NCBI GenBank assembly: GCA_017501255.1
Contig: JAFVXE010000012.1
Location: 1 to 48,374, forward strand
DNA: 48,374 nucleotides
Direction: 5' to 3'
Source of the DNA: Clostridia bacterium
GTDB lineage: Bacteria; Bacillota; Clostridia; Christensenellales; Aristaeellaceae
Of the stretch, positions 16,448 to 24,211 are shown piece after piece. Under the pieces are notes generated by a model that was given only the letters and a program-made list of their open reading frames with translations, made no database searches and was not told the DNA's origin. Each line of letters starts with the position of its first letter. Position 1 is the stretch's first letter. The position numbers were made by a program, and so were the translations under genes.

Positions 16448-16906
16448 ATGGCAGGTCCCCTGAATACCCTGAGAGTGGCTCAGGTTGGCTTCATCGTTCG
16501 TGATATTGAAATCACAAAGGTCAAATTTGCTGAGTTTCTGGGCATCCCTGTGCCTCCCACTGTGGGCGGCGGCGATTTCGCCATTACCCAGACCACGGTG
16601 AATGGACAGCCTGCACCGGAAGCCAACTGCAAAATGGCGTTCTTCGATCTGGAAAACATCCAGCTGGAATTGATCGAGCCCAACGGCGTCAAGAGCACCT
16701 GGCAGGACTTTCTGGATACCCACGGCGAGGGCATCCATCATCTGGCCTTTGGGGTAAAGGGCACCGATGAAAAGCTGATTGCCTGCGAAGCCATGGGGCT
16801 CAAGTGCACCCAGCGGGGCAAGTACGGCGACGGCGGCGGCGAATATGCCTATCTGGATGCCACCGAAACCCTGAAATGCTTCATGGAAACGCTGGAAAGC
16901 TATTGA
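16448..16906 (+). CDS. VOC (glyoxalase/epimerase-like) metalloprotein
   Basis: 152 aa. Starts ATG at 16448 with AAAGAAGG upstream. It begins RVAQVGFIVRDIEITKVKFAEFLGI, the first beta-alpha-beta unit of the vicinal oxygen chelate fold. FFDLENIQLELIEP and GEGIHHLAFGVKG (second metal His) follow, as in methylmalonyl-CoA epimerase and glyoxalase I relatives. The first metal ligand is not the usual His: here it is Gln in the VAQVGF strand. The reaction is unknown. It is 13 bases upstream of a Gfo/Idh/MocA gene, which suggests a sugar or polyol substrate handled by both. Confidence 0.85.
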   Translation: MAGPLNTLRVAQVGFIVRDIEITKVKFAEFLGIPVPPTVGGGDFAITQTTVNGQPAPEANCKMAFFDLENIQLELIEPNGVKSTWQDFLDTHGEGIHHLAFGVKGTDEKLIACEAMGLKCTQRGKYGDGGGEYAYLDATETLKCFMETLESY

Positions 16907-16919
16907 GGGAGGAAAATCC

Positions 16920-18104
16920 ATGCAGACCAAACGTGTCAAAACCGCTGTGGTGGGCTGCGGTATCATCAGCCATGTATACCTCAGGAACATGACCCGCCTG
17001 TTCAGCATTCTGGATGTGGTGGCTGTCTGCGACCTGAATCCGGAATTGGCACAGCAGGCAGCCAACGAGTATGGCATCCCCCATGTTCTTACGCTTGAAG
17101 AGATTGAAGCCTCCCAGGAGATCGAACTGGTAGTTAACCTGACGCCTGCTTCAGCCCACTATGGCATCATCCGCCGTCTGCTGCTTTCCGGCAAGCACGT
17201 CTACACCGAAAAGACCATGACTGCCCAGCTGGACGAGGCCCGGGAACTGGTGAACATCGCCAACGAAAAAGGGCTGTATCTGGCAGTCGCCCCGGACACT
17301 GCACTGGGGGCCAGCATCCAGACTGCCCGCTGGGCTGTGGATCATGGACTGATCGGCGATGTGACTTCCTGCATCGTATCCATCAACCGGGATCAGAACC
17401 TGAACGCAGAACGGTTTCGCTTTCTGCGCAGCGCAGGCGGCGCACTGCCCTACGATGTGGGCATCTATTACATCCAGGCCCTCCTGACCATCCTCGGCCC
17501 TGTGGCAGAGGTGACCGGTTTCGGCGCACCTGCCCGGCCCCGCCAGCGGCAGTTCCTCTTCAATGAATATGACCCGGAAAGCTGGCAGATCCCCGGCAAC
17601 AATCTGGTGGCCGGTTCCCTGCGCTTCCACCGGGGTGCGCTGGGGATTCTCCACTTCGATGGCAATACCATCGGCGCAGAGTGCTCCACCTTCCGCATCT
17701 ATGGCACCGAGGGCATTCTGGAACTGGGTGATCCCAATTGCTTCGGCGAACCCATCCGGCTGATCAAGCCGGAAAGCCCGCCCTGCAACCTGCCCCTGAC
17801 CCACGGCTACAACGGCAGCTGCTTCATCGATGATGCGACAGACTTTGAAAAAGGCTATGGCAACCGTGGCATCGGCGTGGTTGAACTAGCCTGGGCCATC
17901 CGCAAGGAGCGCCCCAATCGCCTCAGCAAAGAGATGGGGCTGCACGCACTGGAAGTGCTCTGCTGTCTGGACGAAACCGCTGCTTCCGGCGGTGTGTACC
18001 GCATGACCTCCACCTTCACCTGCGAACCCTTGAAGGCAGGTATTTACTCCTCCATGTGGGGCGGCGGCGCCCGGGCGGATGCGGAGCTTTCGCTGGTGGA
18101 TTAA
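16920..18104 (+). CDS. Gfo/Idh/MocA-family NAD(P)-dependent oxidoreductase
   Basis: 394 aa. The N-terminal Rossmann fold is VKTAVVGCGIISHVYLRNM (G-x-G-x-x-S). The family core GKHVYTEKTMTAQLDEAREL carries the Glu-Lys pair (EK), and the C-terminal domain has GGALPYDVGIYYIQALL with the catalytic-site Asp (DVGIYY where other members have D-x-G-x-H). The usual His of that motif is Tyr here. Family members oxidise or epimerise sugars and inositols through keto intermediates. GGGAGG precedes the ATG; the gene pairs with the VOC gene in one operon. Confidence 0.9.
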   Translation: MQTKRVKTAVVGCGIISHVYLRNMTRLFSILDVVAVCDLNPELAQQAANEYGIPHVLTLEEIEASQEIELVVNLTPASAHYGIIRRLLLSGKHVYTEKTMTAQLDEARELVNIANEKGLYLAVAPDTALGASIQTARWAVDHGLIGDVTSCIVSINRDQNLNAERFRFLRSAGGALPYDVGIYYIQALLTILGPVAEVTGFGAPARPRQRQFLFNEYDPESWQIPGNNLVAGSLRFHRGALGILHFDGNTIGAECSTFRIYGTEGILELGDPNCFGEPIRLIKPESPPCNLPLTHGYNGSCFIDDATDFEKGYGNRGIGVVELAWAIRKERPNRLSKEMGLHALEVLCCLDETAASGGVYRMTSTFTCEPLKAGIYSSMWGGGARADAELSLVD

Positions 18105-18122
18105 TAAACCGACAATACCATT

Positions 18123-18164
18123 ACAGGGGGATGTCCAGCATGGAAAGCTGCTACATCCCCCTGT
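18123..18164 (+). terminator. Hairpin terminator between convergent genes
   Basis: Stem ACAGGGGGATGT (18123-18134) with ACATCCCCCTGT (18153-18164), and a further CAGC/GCTG pairing inside the loop. It lies between the oxidoreductase stop and the convergent gene ending at 18183, so it may serve both strands. Confidence 0.8.
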
Positions 18165-18182
18165 TATCTTGCGGATAAATAT

Positions 18183-19070
18183 TTACCGAACCTCTACCGT
18201 ATATGTTGGCACCCACGCACGGCAATCCTTTCCACCGTAGACAAATTCAATAAAGAAGTATCCATTGTCTTCGTGAAGAATTGATACAGAATGACCAGCA
18301 TCAAGTGTTACTTTTTGATAACGCTCATCCTCGAAATCATCATAATCAGGTGCTGGACCGTAGGTTGGTACAATTATTTCTGTTAAGTGGGCAGGTGTTT
18401 GGGTAAAGGTGACAAACGGAACATCGCCATAATAGATCTGATTATTCTTAAAGTAGAGACGACGTTTGTAACCGTTCTGATAATACATTTCAGCATAGAC
18501 CCAGACCACACCGCCATTCTTCTCCCGATAAAGAGCGGAAAGACCGGTGATTTTTCGAGTTTTATAGGAGCCACTATCCATATATGAATTATCTGGCCCA
18601 CTATGAGAATTAATCCTGTTATCAGAGTAGTCCTTTGTATCAGCGTAAGCATAGTCAAAGGGCCCTGTGCTCCATCTGTATGTTACGGGAGCAGCGGTTT
18701 GGGCAGGCGAAGTATCGCTATTGATCGAAACAAAGAAGCTAATACCGCTGTCCGCCCAGGATTCGTTGTTGTCTTTCAGATAGATTCGCCATTCATCATT
18801 GCAAGGATTGGCAACAAAAGTTGAAAGCACCCAGACCTTTTGAGAATCTGTTTTTGTTTGAGAAACCGACGAAGGAATAAATGTGCTAGTACCATCAACC
18901 AGGTTCACACCCAAAACATCAGAAGATGTTTCAACTGTAATACGTACTTCCTGCGGAACGGTACCTACATTGTTTTCCACAGAATATGCATATACTTCAG
19001 CAACACCTACGAAAGGAAAAAGAACAACTACAAGTGCAACCGCAATCATACAGAGCAATCTCTTTGTCAT
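18183..19070 (-). CDS. Secreted protein with C-terminal SH3-like domain
   Basis: 295 aa from ATG at 19070 (GGAGG upstream); the frame extends further but that part lacks a ribosome site. Signal peptide LLCMIAVALVVVLFPFVGVAEVYA. The N-terminal part (about 30-130) looks like a beta-sandwich (VRITVETSSDVLGVNLVD). The C-terminal part, YQKVTLDAGHSVSILHEDNG through GGKDCRAWVPTYTVEV, resembles a bacterial SH3 domain that binds peptidoglycan. The gene uses many A/T-ending codons, unlike the GC-ending codons of its neighbours, which suggests horizontal origin. No enzyme motif is visible. Confidence 0.8.
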   Translation of the reverse strand: MTKRLLCMIAVALVVVLFPFVGVAEVYAYSVENNVGTVPQEVRITVETSSDVLGVNLVDGTSTFIPSSVSQTKTDSQKVWVLSTFVANPCNDEWRIYLKDNNESWADSGISFFVSINSDTSPAQTAAPVTYRWSTGPFDYAYADTKDYSDNRINSHSGPDNSYMDSGSYKTRKITGLSALYREKNGGVVWVYAEMYYQNGYKRRLYFKNNQIYYGDVPFVTFTQTPAHLTEIIVPTYGPAPDYDDFEDERYQKVTLDAGHSVSILHEDNGYFFIEFVYGGKDCRAWVPTYTVEVR

Positions 19071-19150
19071 ATCAATACCTCCATCAACGATGTTATGTAA
19101 ATAGTTCGCTAAACAGATGGATTTTCCTGCTAAAAAAGGAAGATACATAC

Positions 19151-19181
19151 ACAAAACGCCCCCGGCGCAGCTGCCGGGGAC
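19151..19181 (-). terminator. Terminator of the sugar ABC importer operon
   Basis: Minus strand CCCCGGC, 6-base loop, GCCGGGG (19179-19173 with 19166-19160), then GCGTTTTGT. It follows the yjfF-like stop at 19251 by about 70 bases. Confidence 0.8.
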
Positions 19182-19250
19182 GAAAAGCTCGACCGATAAG
19201 CTTTATTTGAGGAGGAAGCCGACTAAACGGCGATAAACATCGGGATAAAC

Positions 19251-20306
19251 TCAGCCTTTGGCTGCTTCCTTGGCCTTGGCCTTCTTCTTGGCGCGCTGGG
19301 ACAGCACAACGCTCTGCAGCACAATGAAGAAGCACAGCATACCGCCGGTGGTAATGGACTGCCACCAGGGCTTGGTGAGACCGGAAGCAGGCACGATGGC
19401 CTTGATGGTGGTCAGGGTCAGCACGCCGAAGAAGGTACCGATCACGTTGCCCACACCGCCGGTCAGCAGCGTGCCGCCGATGATGGAGGAAGCGATGGCG
19501 TTCATTTCAGCGCCAGCGGCGTTGGTGGCATTGCCAGCGCCGGTGTGCATCATGAACACAAACCCGGCGATACCGCTGAGCAGACCGCTGATCAGGTAGG
19601 AATAGAAGCGGGTGCGCTTCACGTTGACGCCCAGCATCAGAGCGCTCTGGCTGTTGCCGCCGATGGCGTAGAAGTTACGGCCCAGACGGGTCTTCTTCAG
19701 CATCACGAACACGATGGCAACGATCACCAAAGCAATCACCACGCCGATTTCCATACGGGCAGGGATCAGATTGCCCTTCTTGGCAATGTAGCCCAGCCAC
19801 GGAATTTCGATCTTGGTCTTCATCAGCGTCTTGAAGCCCTCGTGAGCGATTTTCTGGGGCTCCAGGCTGACGATGGTGGTCATACCACGGGCGAAGAACA
19901 TACCGGCCAGCGTGATGATGAAGGGCTGAATCTCCAGATAGGAGATCAGGAAGCCATGCGCCAGGCCGAAGCACAGGCCGATGCCGATAGCCATCAGCGC
20001 AGCGGTGAAGATGCTGCCGCCATTGTTCATGTGGACGATGCAGCTCATCACCACCAGAGCGGTGACGCCGCCAACGGAGATATCGATGCCGCCGCCGATC
20101 ATCACAATGGTCAGACCGCAGGCAACGATGATCAGGGCAGCATTGTTGTTGAGCATATCAAACACCTGCTGGAAGCGCAGGAAGCCGCCGCCCAGGAAGA
20201 TCATGGCCAGGGCATACATGGCCACGAAGATACAGATGGTAATGGTCAGAAGCAGCTGGGTATCGGTCAGCGGCTCCCGGCGCTTAAGCTGATTGCCGTT
20301 CTTCAT
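19251..20306 (-). CDS. yjfF: Sugar ABC importer permease, YjfF-like
   Basis: 351 aa, about ten membrane helices. GLTIVMIGGGIDISVGGVTAL and QPFIITLAGMFFARGMTTIVS are hallmarks of ribose/furanose-type permeases (RbsC/YtfT/YjfF). EIPWLGYIAKKGNLIPARMEI fits the YjfF branch of the galactofuranose system. It forms the transmembrane channel together with the YtfT-like permease. Start codon follows directly on the preceding stop (adjacent, no gap), indicating coupled translation. The C-terminus is Lys/Ala-rich. Confidence 0.88.
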   Translation of the reverse strand: MKNGNQLKRREPLTDTQLLLTITICIFVAMYALAMIFLGGGFLRFQQVFDMLNNNAALIIVACGLTIVMIGGGIDISVGGVTALVVMSCIVHMNNGGSIFTAALMAIGIGLCFGLAHGFLISYLEIQPFIITLAGMFFARGMTTIVSLEPQKIAHEGFKTLMKTKIEIPWLGYIAKKGNLIPARMEIGVVIALVIVAIVFVMLKKTRLGRNFYAIGGNSQSALMLGVNVKRTRFYSYLISGLLSGIAGFVFMMHTGAGNATNAAGAEMNAIASSIIGGTLLTGGVGNVIGTFFGVLTLTTIKAIVPASGLTKPWWQSITTGGMLCFFIVLQSVVLSQRAKKKAKAKEAAKG

Positions 20307-21392
20307 TTATGCCGCCTCCTTCACTTGCTTGCCAGTCTGCTTGCCAGCCTTCAGCTTCGCCCACAGCTTGCTGAAGAAAGCCTTCACCACGGGAGAGCCG
20401 ATCACCACGATCAGAATGATCACGATGGCCTTGTAAGCCTTCACGTCCGTGGAGGGAACCTTCATGGCATACAGGGTAGTGGTCAGAGCCTGAATGGTGT
20501 AAGCGCCCAGCACGGAGCTGGAAACCTTGAACTTACCGCCGCCCAGCGCATTGCCGCCGATGGCAACCGCCAGAATGGTATCCATTTCCACGTCCAGCAG
20601 CAGCGTCTCATGGTTGATGAGGCCCAGACGGCTGACGCCGATGCAGCCGGCCACAGCGCAGCACACACCCAGAATCATGAAGCTGAGCAGCTTGATGAAG
20701 GTGGTATTGATGCCGTTGAGGCGGGCAGCACGCTGGTTGATACCAACGGTCTGGGTGAACAGGCCCAGGGTGGTGAACTTGAAAATCAGCGCAAAGATAA
20801 TACCGCAGATGATCACGATCAGGATGGGCGTGGGAACGGGAATCCCCGGGATAAAGCTGCCGATGGCATTGATCAGGGGGCTTTCCACGGTGGGAGTGGC
20901 GCCGCCATTGAGCCAGTAGGCAATGGAACGGCCGCAGGTGTACAGCACCAGCGTAGCGATCATGGGCTGAATCTTGAACACAGAAACCAGCGTACCATTA
21001 AAGGTGCCAAAGACGATAGCAATCGCACAGGCGCACACAAAAGCCAGCGCAATGGTGCCCAAGGTGATCTCGCCGGAGCGGAGAATCTTCACAAACATAC
21101 TGCCGGCAATGGCAGCCAGAGCGCCAACAGAAATATCCTGTCCGCCGCAGGCAGCGGTAACCAGCGTCATACCCATGGCCAGTACTGCCAGCTCGGATGC
21201 GCCGTTGAGAATACTGATCAGGTTACCAGTCAGAACGGTGTTGCCGGCATTGTTCTCGGTGATCGCCACAGAGAAGAAGCTGGGATCACGGAACAGGTTG
21301 AAAAGAATGATCAGTGAAAGGGAGAGCAGCGGCAGCAGCAGCTGAGAATACTTGCTCCAACTGAATTTGGTCTTCTGAGCTGTCTTTTCCAT
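20307..21392 (-). CDS. ytfT: Sugar ABC importer permease, YtfT-like
   Basis: 361 aa, about ten membrane helices. GMTLVTAACGGQDISVGALAAIAG, FKIQPMIATLVLYTCGRSIAYWLNGG and TVGINQRAARLNGINTTFIK are the conserved blocks of this permease class. The start at 21392 (MEKTAQ) overlaps the stop region of the ATPase gene and uses GGGAGG within that gene's end. It is the second of two permeases; a heterodimeric channel is typical of the YtfT/YjfF system. Confidence 0.9.
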   Translation of the reverse strand: MEKTAQKTKFSWSKYSQLLLPLLSLSLIILFNLFRDPSFFSVAITENNAGNTVLTGNLISILNGASELAVLAMGMTLVTAACGGQDISVGALAAIAGSMFVKILRSGEITLGTIALAFVCACAIAIVFGTFNGTLVSVFKIQPMIATLVLYTCGRSIAYWLNGGATPTVESPLINAIGSFIPGIPVPTPILIVIICGIIFALIFKFTTLGLFTQTVGINQRAARLNGINTTFIKLLSFMILGVCCAVAGCIGVSRLGLINHETLLLDVEMDTILAVAIGGNALGGGKFKVSSSVLGAYTIQALTTTLYAMKVPSTDVKAYKAIVIILIVVIGSPVVKAFFSKLWAKLKAGKQTGKQVKEAA

Positions 21393-21393
21393 A

Positions 21394-22896
21394 TCAGTCC
21401 ACACCTCCCGCAATGGTACGCATCACGTTGCTCTGCGTCAGTTCCTGTCCCCGCAGTTCGCCAACGATGTGGCGGTCGCGCATAACAATCAGGCGGGAAC
21501 AGGTGCGCAGCATTTCCTCAATTTCAGAGGAGATAAAGGTAACGCTCATGCCTTCTTCGGCCAGCTTGCGCACCAGACGCTGGATCTCCGTCTTAGTACC
21601 CACGTCGATACCACGGGTGGGCTCGTCCAGAATCAGGTACTTGGGGTGGGTCAGCAGCCAACGGGCCAGAATGACCTTCTGCTGGTTGCCGCCGGAAAGG
21701 GATTTGATGGGCGTTTCAGAAGACGCGGTCTTGATCTCCAGCGCCTTGATGTACTCATCAGCAAAGGCCTCCGCCTCCGCCTGAGAGAAGGGACGGAAGA
21801 ATCCCTTCATCACCTGCAGCGCCAGAATGATGTTATCCCGCACAGACAGATCGGCAATGATGCCATCGTCCTTGCGGTCTTCGGGCAGATAGCCAATGCC
21901 CTGCTTCATGGCCTGAATGGGCTTCTGAATTTTCACGTTCTTGCCATCCACGGTCACATTGCCGCCGGTAACACGGTCGGCAGCGAAAATAGCGCGAACG
22001 CTTTCGCTGCGTCCGGAACCCAGCAGGCCGGTAAAGCCGTTGACCTCGCCCTTGCGAATGGCGAAATCAAAGGGATTGGTGCAGGCAGCGCTGGACAGTG
22101 CCTGAGCCTGATAAACGGGTTCGCTGGTATCCTCTTTCTCAGAATCATCACGAACCAGATCGCTCAATTCTTCCAGTTCCTTGCCCATCATCTTGGCCAC
22201 CAGTTCCACCTGCGGCAGATTCTCGATTTCATACTCGCCCACCAGTTCGCCGTTGCGCAGAACGGTGATGCGGTCGCTCACTTCGTACACCTGCTCCAGG
22301 AAGTGGGTAACAAAGATGATACCAACGCCTCTTTGCTTCAAATCCCGCATGAGGCCGAAGAGCATGGCAACTTCCTTGTCATCCAGAGAGGAGGTGGGCT
22401 CGTCCAGAATCAGCACTTTACATTCCATATCCACGGCACGGGCGATGGCCACCATCTGCTGCACAGCCAGAGAGCAGCTGCCCAGCTGCTGCTTGGCACG
22501 GGCAGGAATGCCCAGATTATCAAGGATTTCCGTGGCTTTGCGCTCCATGTCCTTCCAGTTGACGGTAACATAGTTACCGCGACCGATGAACATATTCTCC
22601 GCCACCGTCAGGTTGGGGCACAGCGTGATCTCCTGATACACGGTGCTGATGCCCGCCTTCTGCGCATCCTGCGGCGAACGGATGGCCACTTCGGTATCCT
22701 CAATGGTAATAGTACCGGCATCCTTGGTATACACGCCCGTCAATACCTTGATCAGCGTGGATTTACCGGCGCCGTTTTCGCCCATCAGTGCATGAATCTC
22801 GCCCTTACGCAGGGTAAAATCCACGTTCTGGAGGGCCTTTACGCCCGGAAAGACCTTGTCGATCCCGCGCATAGACAAAACGACCTCGTTTTGCAT
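21394..22896 (-). CDS. ytfR: Sugar ABC importer ATPase (two ATP-binding domains), YtfR-like
   Basis: 500 aa, the normal length for RbsA/YtfR-type ATPases. Domain 1: Walker A GENGAGKST, signature CSLAVQQ, Walker B LILDEPTSSLD. Domain 2: degenerate Walker A GLLGSGRSE, signature LSGGNQQK, Walker B LILDEPTRGIDVGTK. It energises sugar import at the inner face of the membrane. Start at 22896 has AAGGAGGAG upstream. The first signature (LAVQQ rather than LSGGQ) is usual for this subfamily. Confidence 0.93.
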   Translation of the reverse strand: MQNEVVLSMRGIDKVFPGVKALQNVDFTLRKGEIHALMGENGAGKSTLIKVLTGVYTKDAGTITIEDTEVAIRSPQDAQKAGISTVYQEITLCPNLTVAENMFIGRGNYVTVNWKDMERKATEILDNLGIPARAKQQLGSCSLAVQQMVAIARAVDMECKVLILDEPTSSLDDKEVAMLFGLMRDLKQRGVGIIFVTHFLEQVYEVSDRITVLRNGELVGEYEIENLPQVELVAKMMGKELEELSDLVRDDSEKEDTSEPVYQAQALSSAACTNPFDFAIRKGEVNGFTGLLGSGRSESVRAIFAADRVTGGNVTVDGKNVKIQKPIQAMKQGIGYLPEDRKDDGIIADLSVRDNIILALQVMKGFFRPFSQAEAEAFADEYIKALEIKTASSETPIKSLSGGNQQKVILARWLLTHPKYLILDEPTRGIDVGTKTEIQRLVRKLAEEGMSVTFISSEIEEMLRTCSRLIVMRDRHIVGELRGQELTQSNVMRTIAGGVD

Positions 22897-22946
22897 ATAC
22901 ACTCCTCCTTCTCCCCTGCAACGAACAGGGCTCAAAACTTACGAAA

Positions 22947-22988
22947 CGCGGTGCGGTATGCGGATCAACTCCACATAGCCGCACCGCG
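22947..22988 (-). terminator. GC hairpin between the binding-protein and ATPase genes
   Basis: A 10-bp stem CGCGGTGCGG (22988-22979 on the minus strand) with CCGCACCGCG (22956-22947), followed by TTTCGTAAGTTTTG. It lies 36 bases after the binding-protein stop. The likely role is partial termination and protection of the binding-protein mRNA, so that this subunit is made in excess. Confidence 0.7.
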
Positions 22989-23023
22989 CAGTTTTACTTA
23001 GTAGCTTTCGCTTTCAGCTTGGA

Positions 23024-23983
23024 TTATTCGCCCAGGCCGTAGGTAGCGATGTCTTCTTCGGTGATGACGCCAGCTTCGAAGTAGGTTTCTTCGGAGATGA
23101 CCAGCTTGGTTTCGATGGCTTCGCCAGCTTCAACCTTCTGGATCATGTCGGAGATGACCTGAGCCTGGAAGGGAGAGCACTGACCATCGTAGTTCCAGTT
23201 ACCAGCCAGAACTTCGCGGAGAGCCCAGCGGTTGCAGTCAAAGCCCATAACGATGACGTCGCCGTCCTTGCCGTGGGTGATGCCAGCTTCGTCCAGAGCA
23301 GCCACAGCGCCCTTGGCCATGCCGTCGTTCTCAGCGTAGATGATGTTGAAGGCTTCGCCGGAGTTGATCACGGATTCGGTGATCTTCTTGGCTTCGGCTT
23401 CGTCCCAGGTAGCGGTCTGCTGCACAACGATCTTCCAGTTGTCAGCGGCGTCAACCTGCTCCTGCAGGGGAGTGGTGCGGCCGATCTGAGCATCGGAACC
23501 CATGGCGCCCTGGATGTGGATGATGTTGTAAGCTTCGAGGTTCAGGCTCTTGAGCCATTCGGTGGCCAGCTTGCCCTGGTTAGCCATGTCGGAAACCACA
23601 GCAGCGGTGTACAGGCTCTCGTCCACAGCGATCATACGGTCGAACAGGAACACGCCGATGCCAGCTTCCTGAGCGGCGGTCAGCACTTCGTCCCAACCGG
23701 TGGTCTCAGCGGCAGAGATGAGCAGGTAGTCAACGCCGTCGGTGATGAACTGCTGAGCAGCAGCCAGCTGTTCGTCGTTCTTCAGGCTGTAGAAGGTCTT
23801 GGCTTCGTAGCCGTTTTCAGCGGTGTAAACAGCTTCGAAATCCTTAACGTTGGCTTCACGATAGCCGGACTCAGAGGGGGGGTTGTTCACGATACCCACG
23901 GTGATAACATCGGCTTCAGCCATGGCCACACAAGCGGTGAGAACCATGAGAGCAGCCAGCAGCAGAGCAACAAACTTCTTCAT
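23024..23983 (-). CDS. Sugar-binding lipoprotein of the importer, YtfQ-family
   Basis: 319 aa with signal MKKFVALLLAALMVLTAC; lipidation at Cys 18 is possible (LTAC), although VAMAEA would also be a signal peptidase I site. The mature part is a type I periplasmic-binding fold: VGIVNNPPSESGYREAN, DGVDYLLISAAETTGWDEVL, FLFDRMIAVDE, IIHIQGAMGSDAQIGRT, AENDGMAKGAVAALDEAG, VIVMGFDC. It delivers sugar to the permeases. The first ligand-site segment differs from the YtfQ consensus that the second binding protein keeps (see 25666-26652). First gene of the importer operon, with AGGAGG before the ATG. Highly expressed type codon usage. Confidence 0.9.
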   Translation of the reverse strand: MKKFVALLLAALMVLTACVAMAEADVITVGIVNNPPSESGYREANVKDFEAVYTAENGYEAKTFYSLKNDEQLAAAQQFITDGVDYLLISAAETTGWDEVLTAAQEAGIGVFLFDRMIAVDESLYTAAVVSDMANQGKLATEWLKSLNLEAYNIIHIQGAMGSDAQIGRTTPLQEQVDAADNWKIVVQQTATWDEAEAKKITESVINSGEAFNIIYAENDGMAKGAVAALDEAGITHGKDGDVIVMGFDCNRWALREVLAGNWNYDGQCSPFQAQVISDMIQKVEAGEAIETKLVISEETYFEAGVITEEDIATYGLGE

Positions 23984-24211
23984 GATGGTGCCTCCTAAAC
24001 GTTATTTGTCCAAACTGGTGGACTTCTTGCTGTTATTGTATATGAACACACCCTGTAAAACATTCAAATTCTTTTTTTCTTTTTAGCAAGTTTTTTGGAA
24101 GATTTCCTGCCAAAAAATCTACAATGATAAATTTATTCGGTTTTTGATACTTTTTTTTGACAAGTGGAAACAATTGCATCAAATCGTGCTATAATAGCTC
24201 AAAGGGGCTGA
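23984..24211. promoter_or_regulatory. AT-rich divergent control region between importer and sensor kinase
   Basis: 228 bases, far richer in A/T than the flanks. It contains an inverted repeat TTTTTTGG-N11-CCAAAAAA (24091-24098 and 24110-24117) enclosing GGAAGATTTCC, and a direct repeat TTTTTGATA/TTTTTGACA 13 bases apart (24141 and 24154). These are candidate sites for the AraC-type regulator. I could not settle on a -35/-10 pair for the importer on the minus strand; TATACAAT lies at 24043-24036 without a good -35. Confidence 0.45.
24167..24195 (+). promoter_or_regulatory. Promoter of the sensor kinase operon
   Basis: GAAACA (24167-24172), 17 bases, TATAAT (24190-24195). The -10 is consensus and the -35 is weak, which fits activator control. 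Confidence 0.5.

Noticed and set aside
19545..23001. Two frames of 590 and 510 codons opposite the importer permease and ATPase genes
   Set aside because: Antisense to YtfT/YjfF and YtfR homologues with complete motifs; composition (His, Gln, Asp-rich) is that of shadow frames.
24046..24160. T-rich tract read as CRISPR leader or repeat
   Set aside because: No regularly spaced repeats or cas genes; it is an AT-rich control region.
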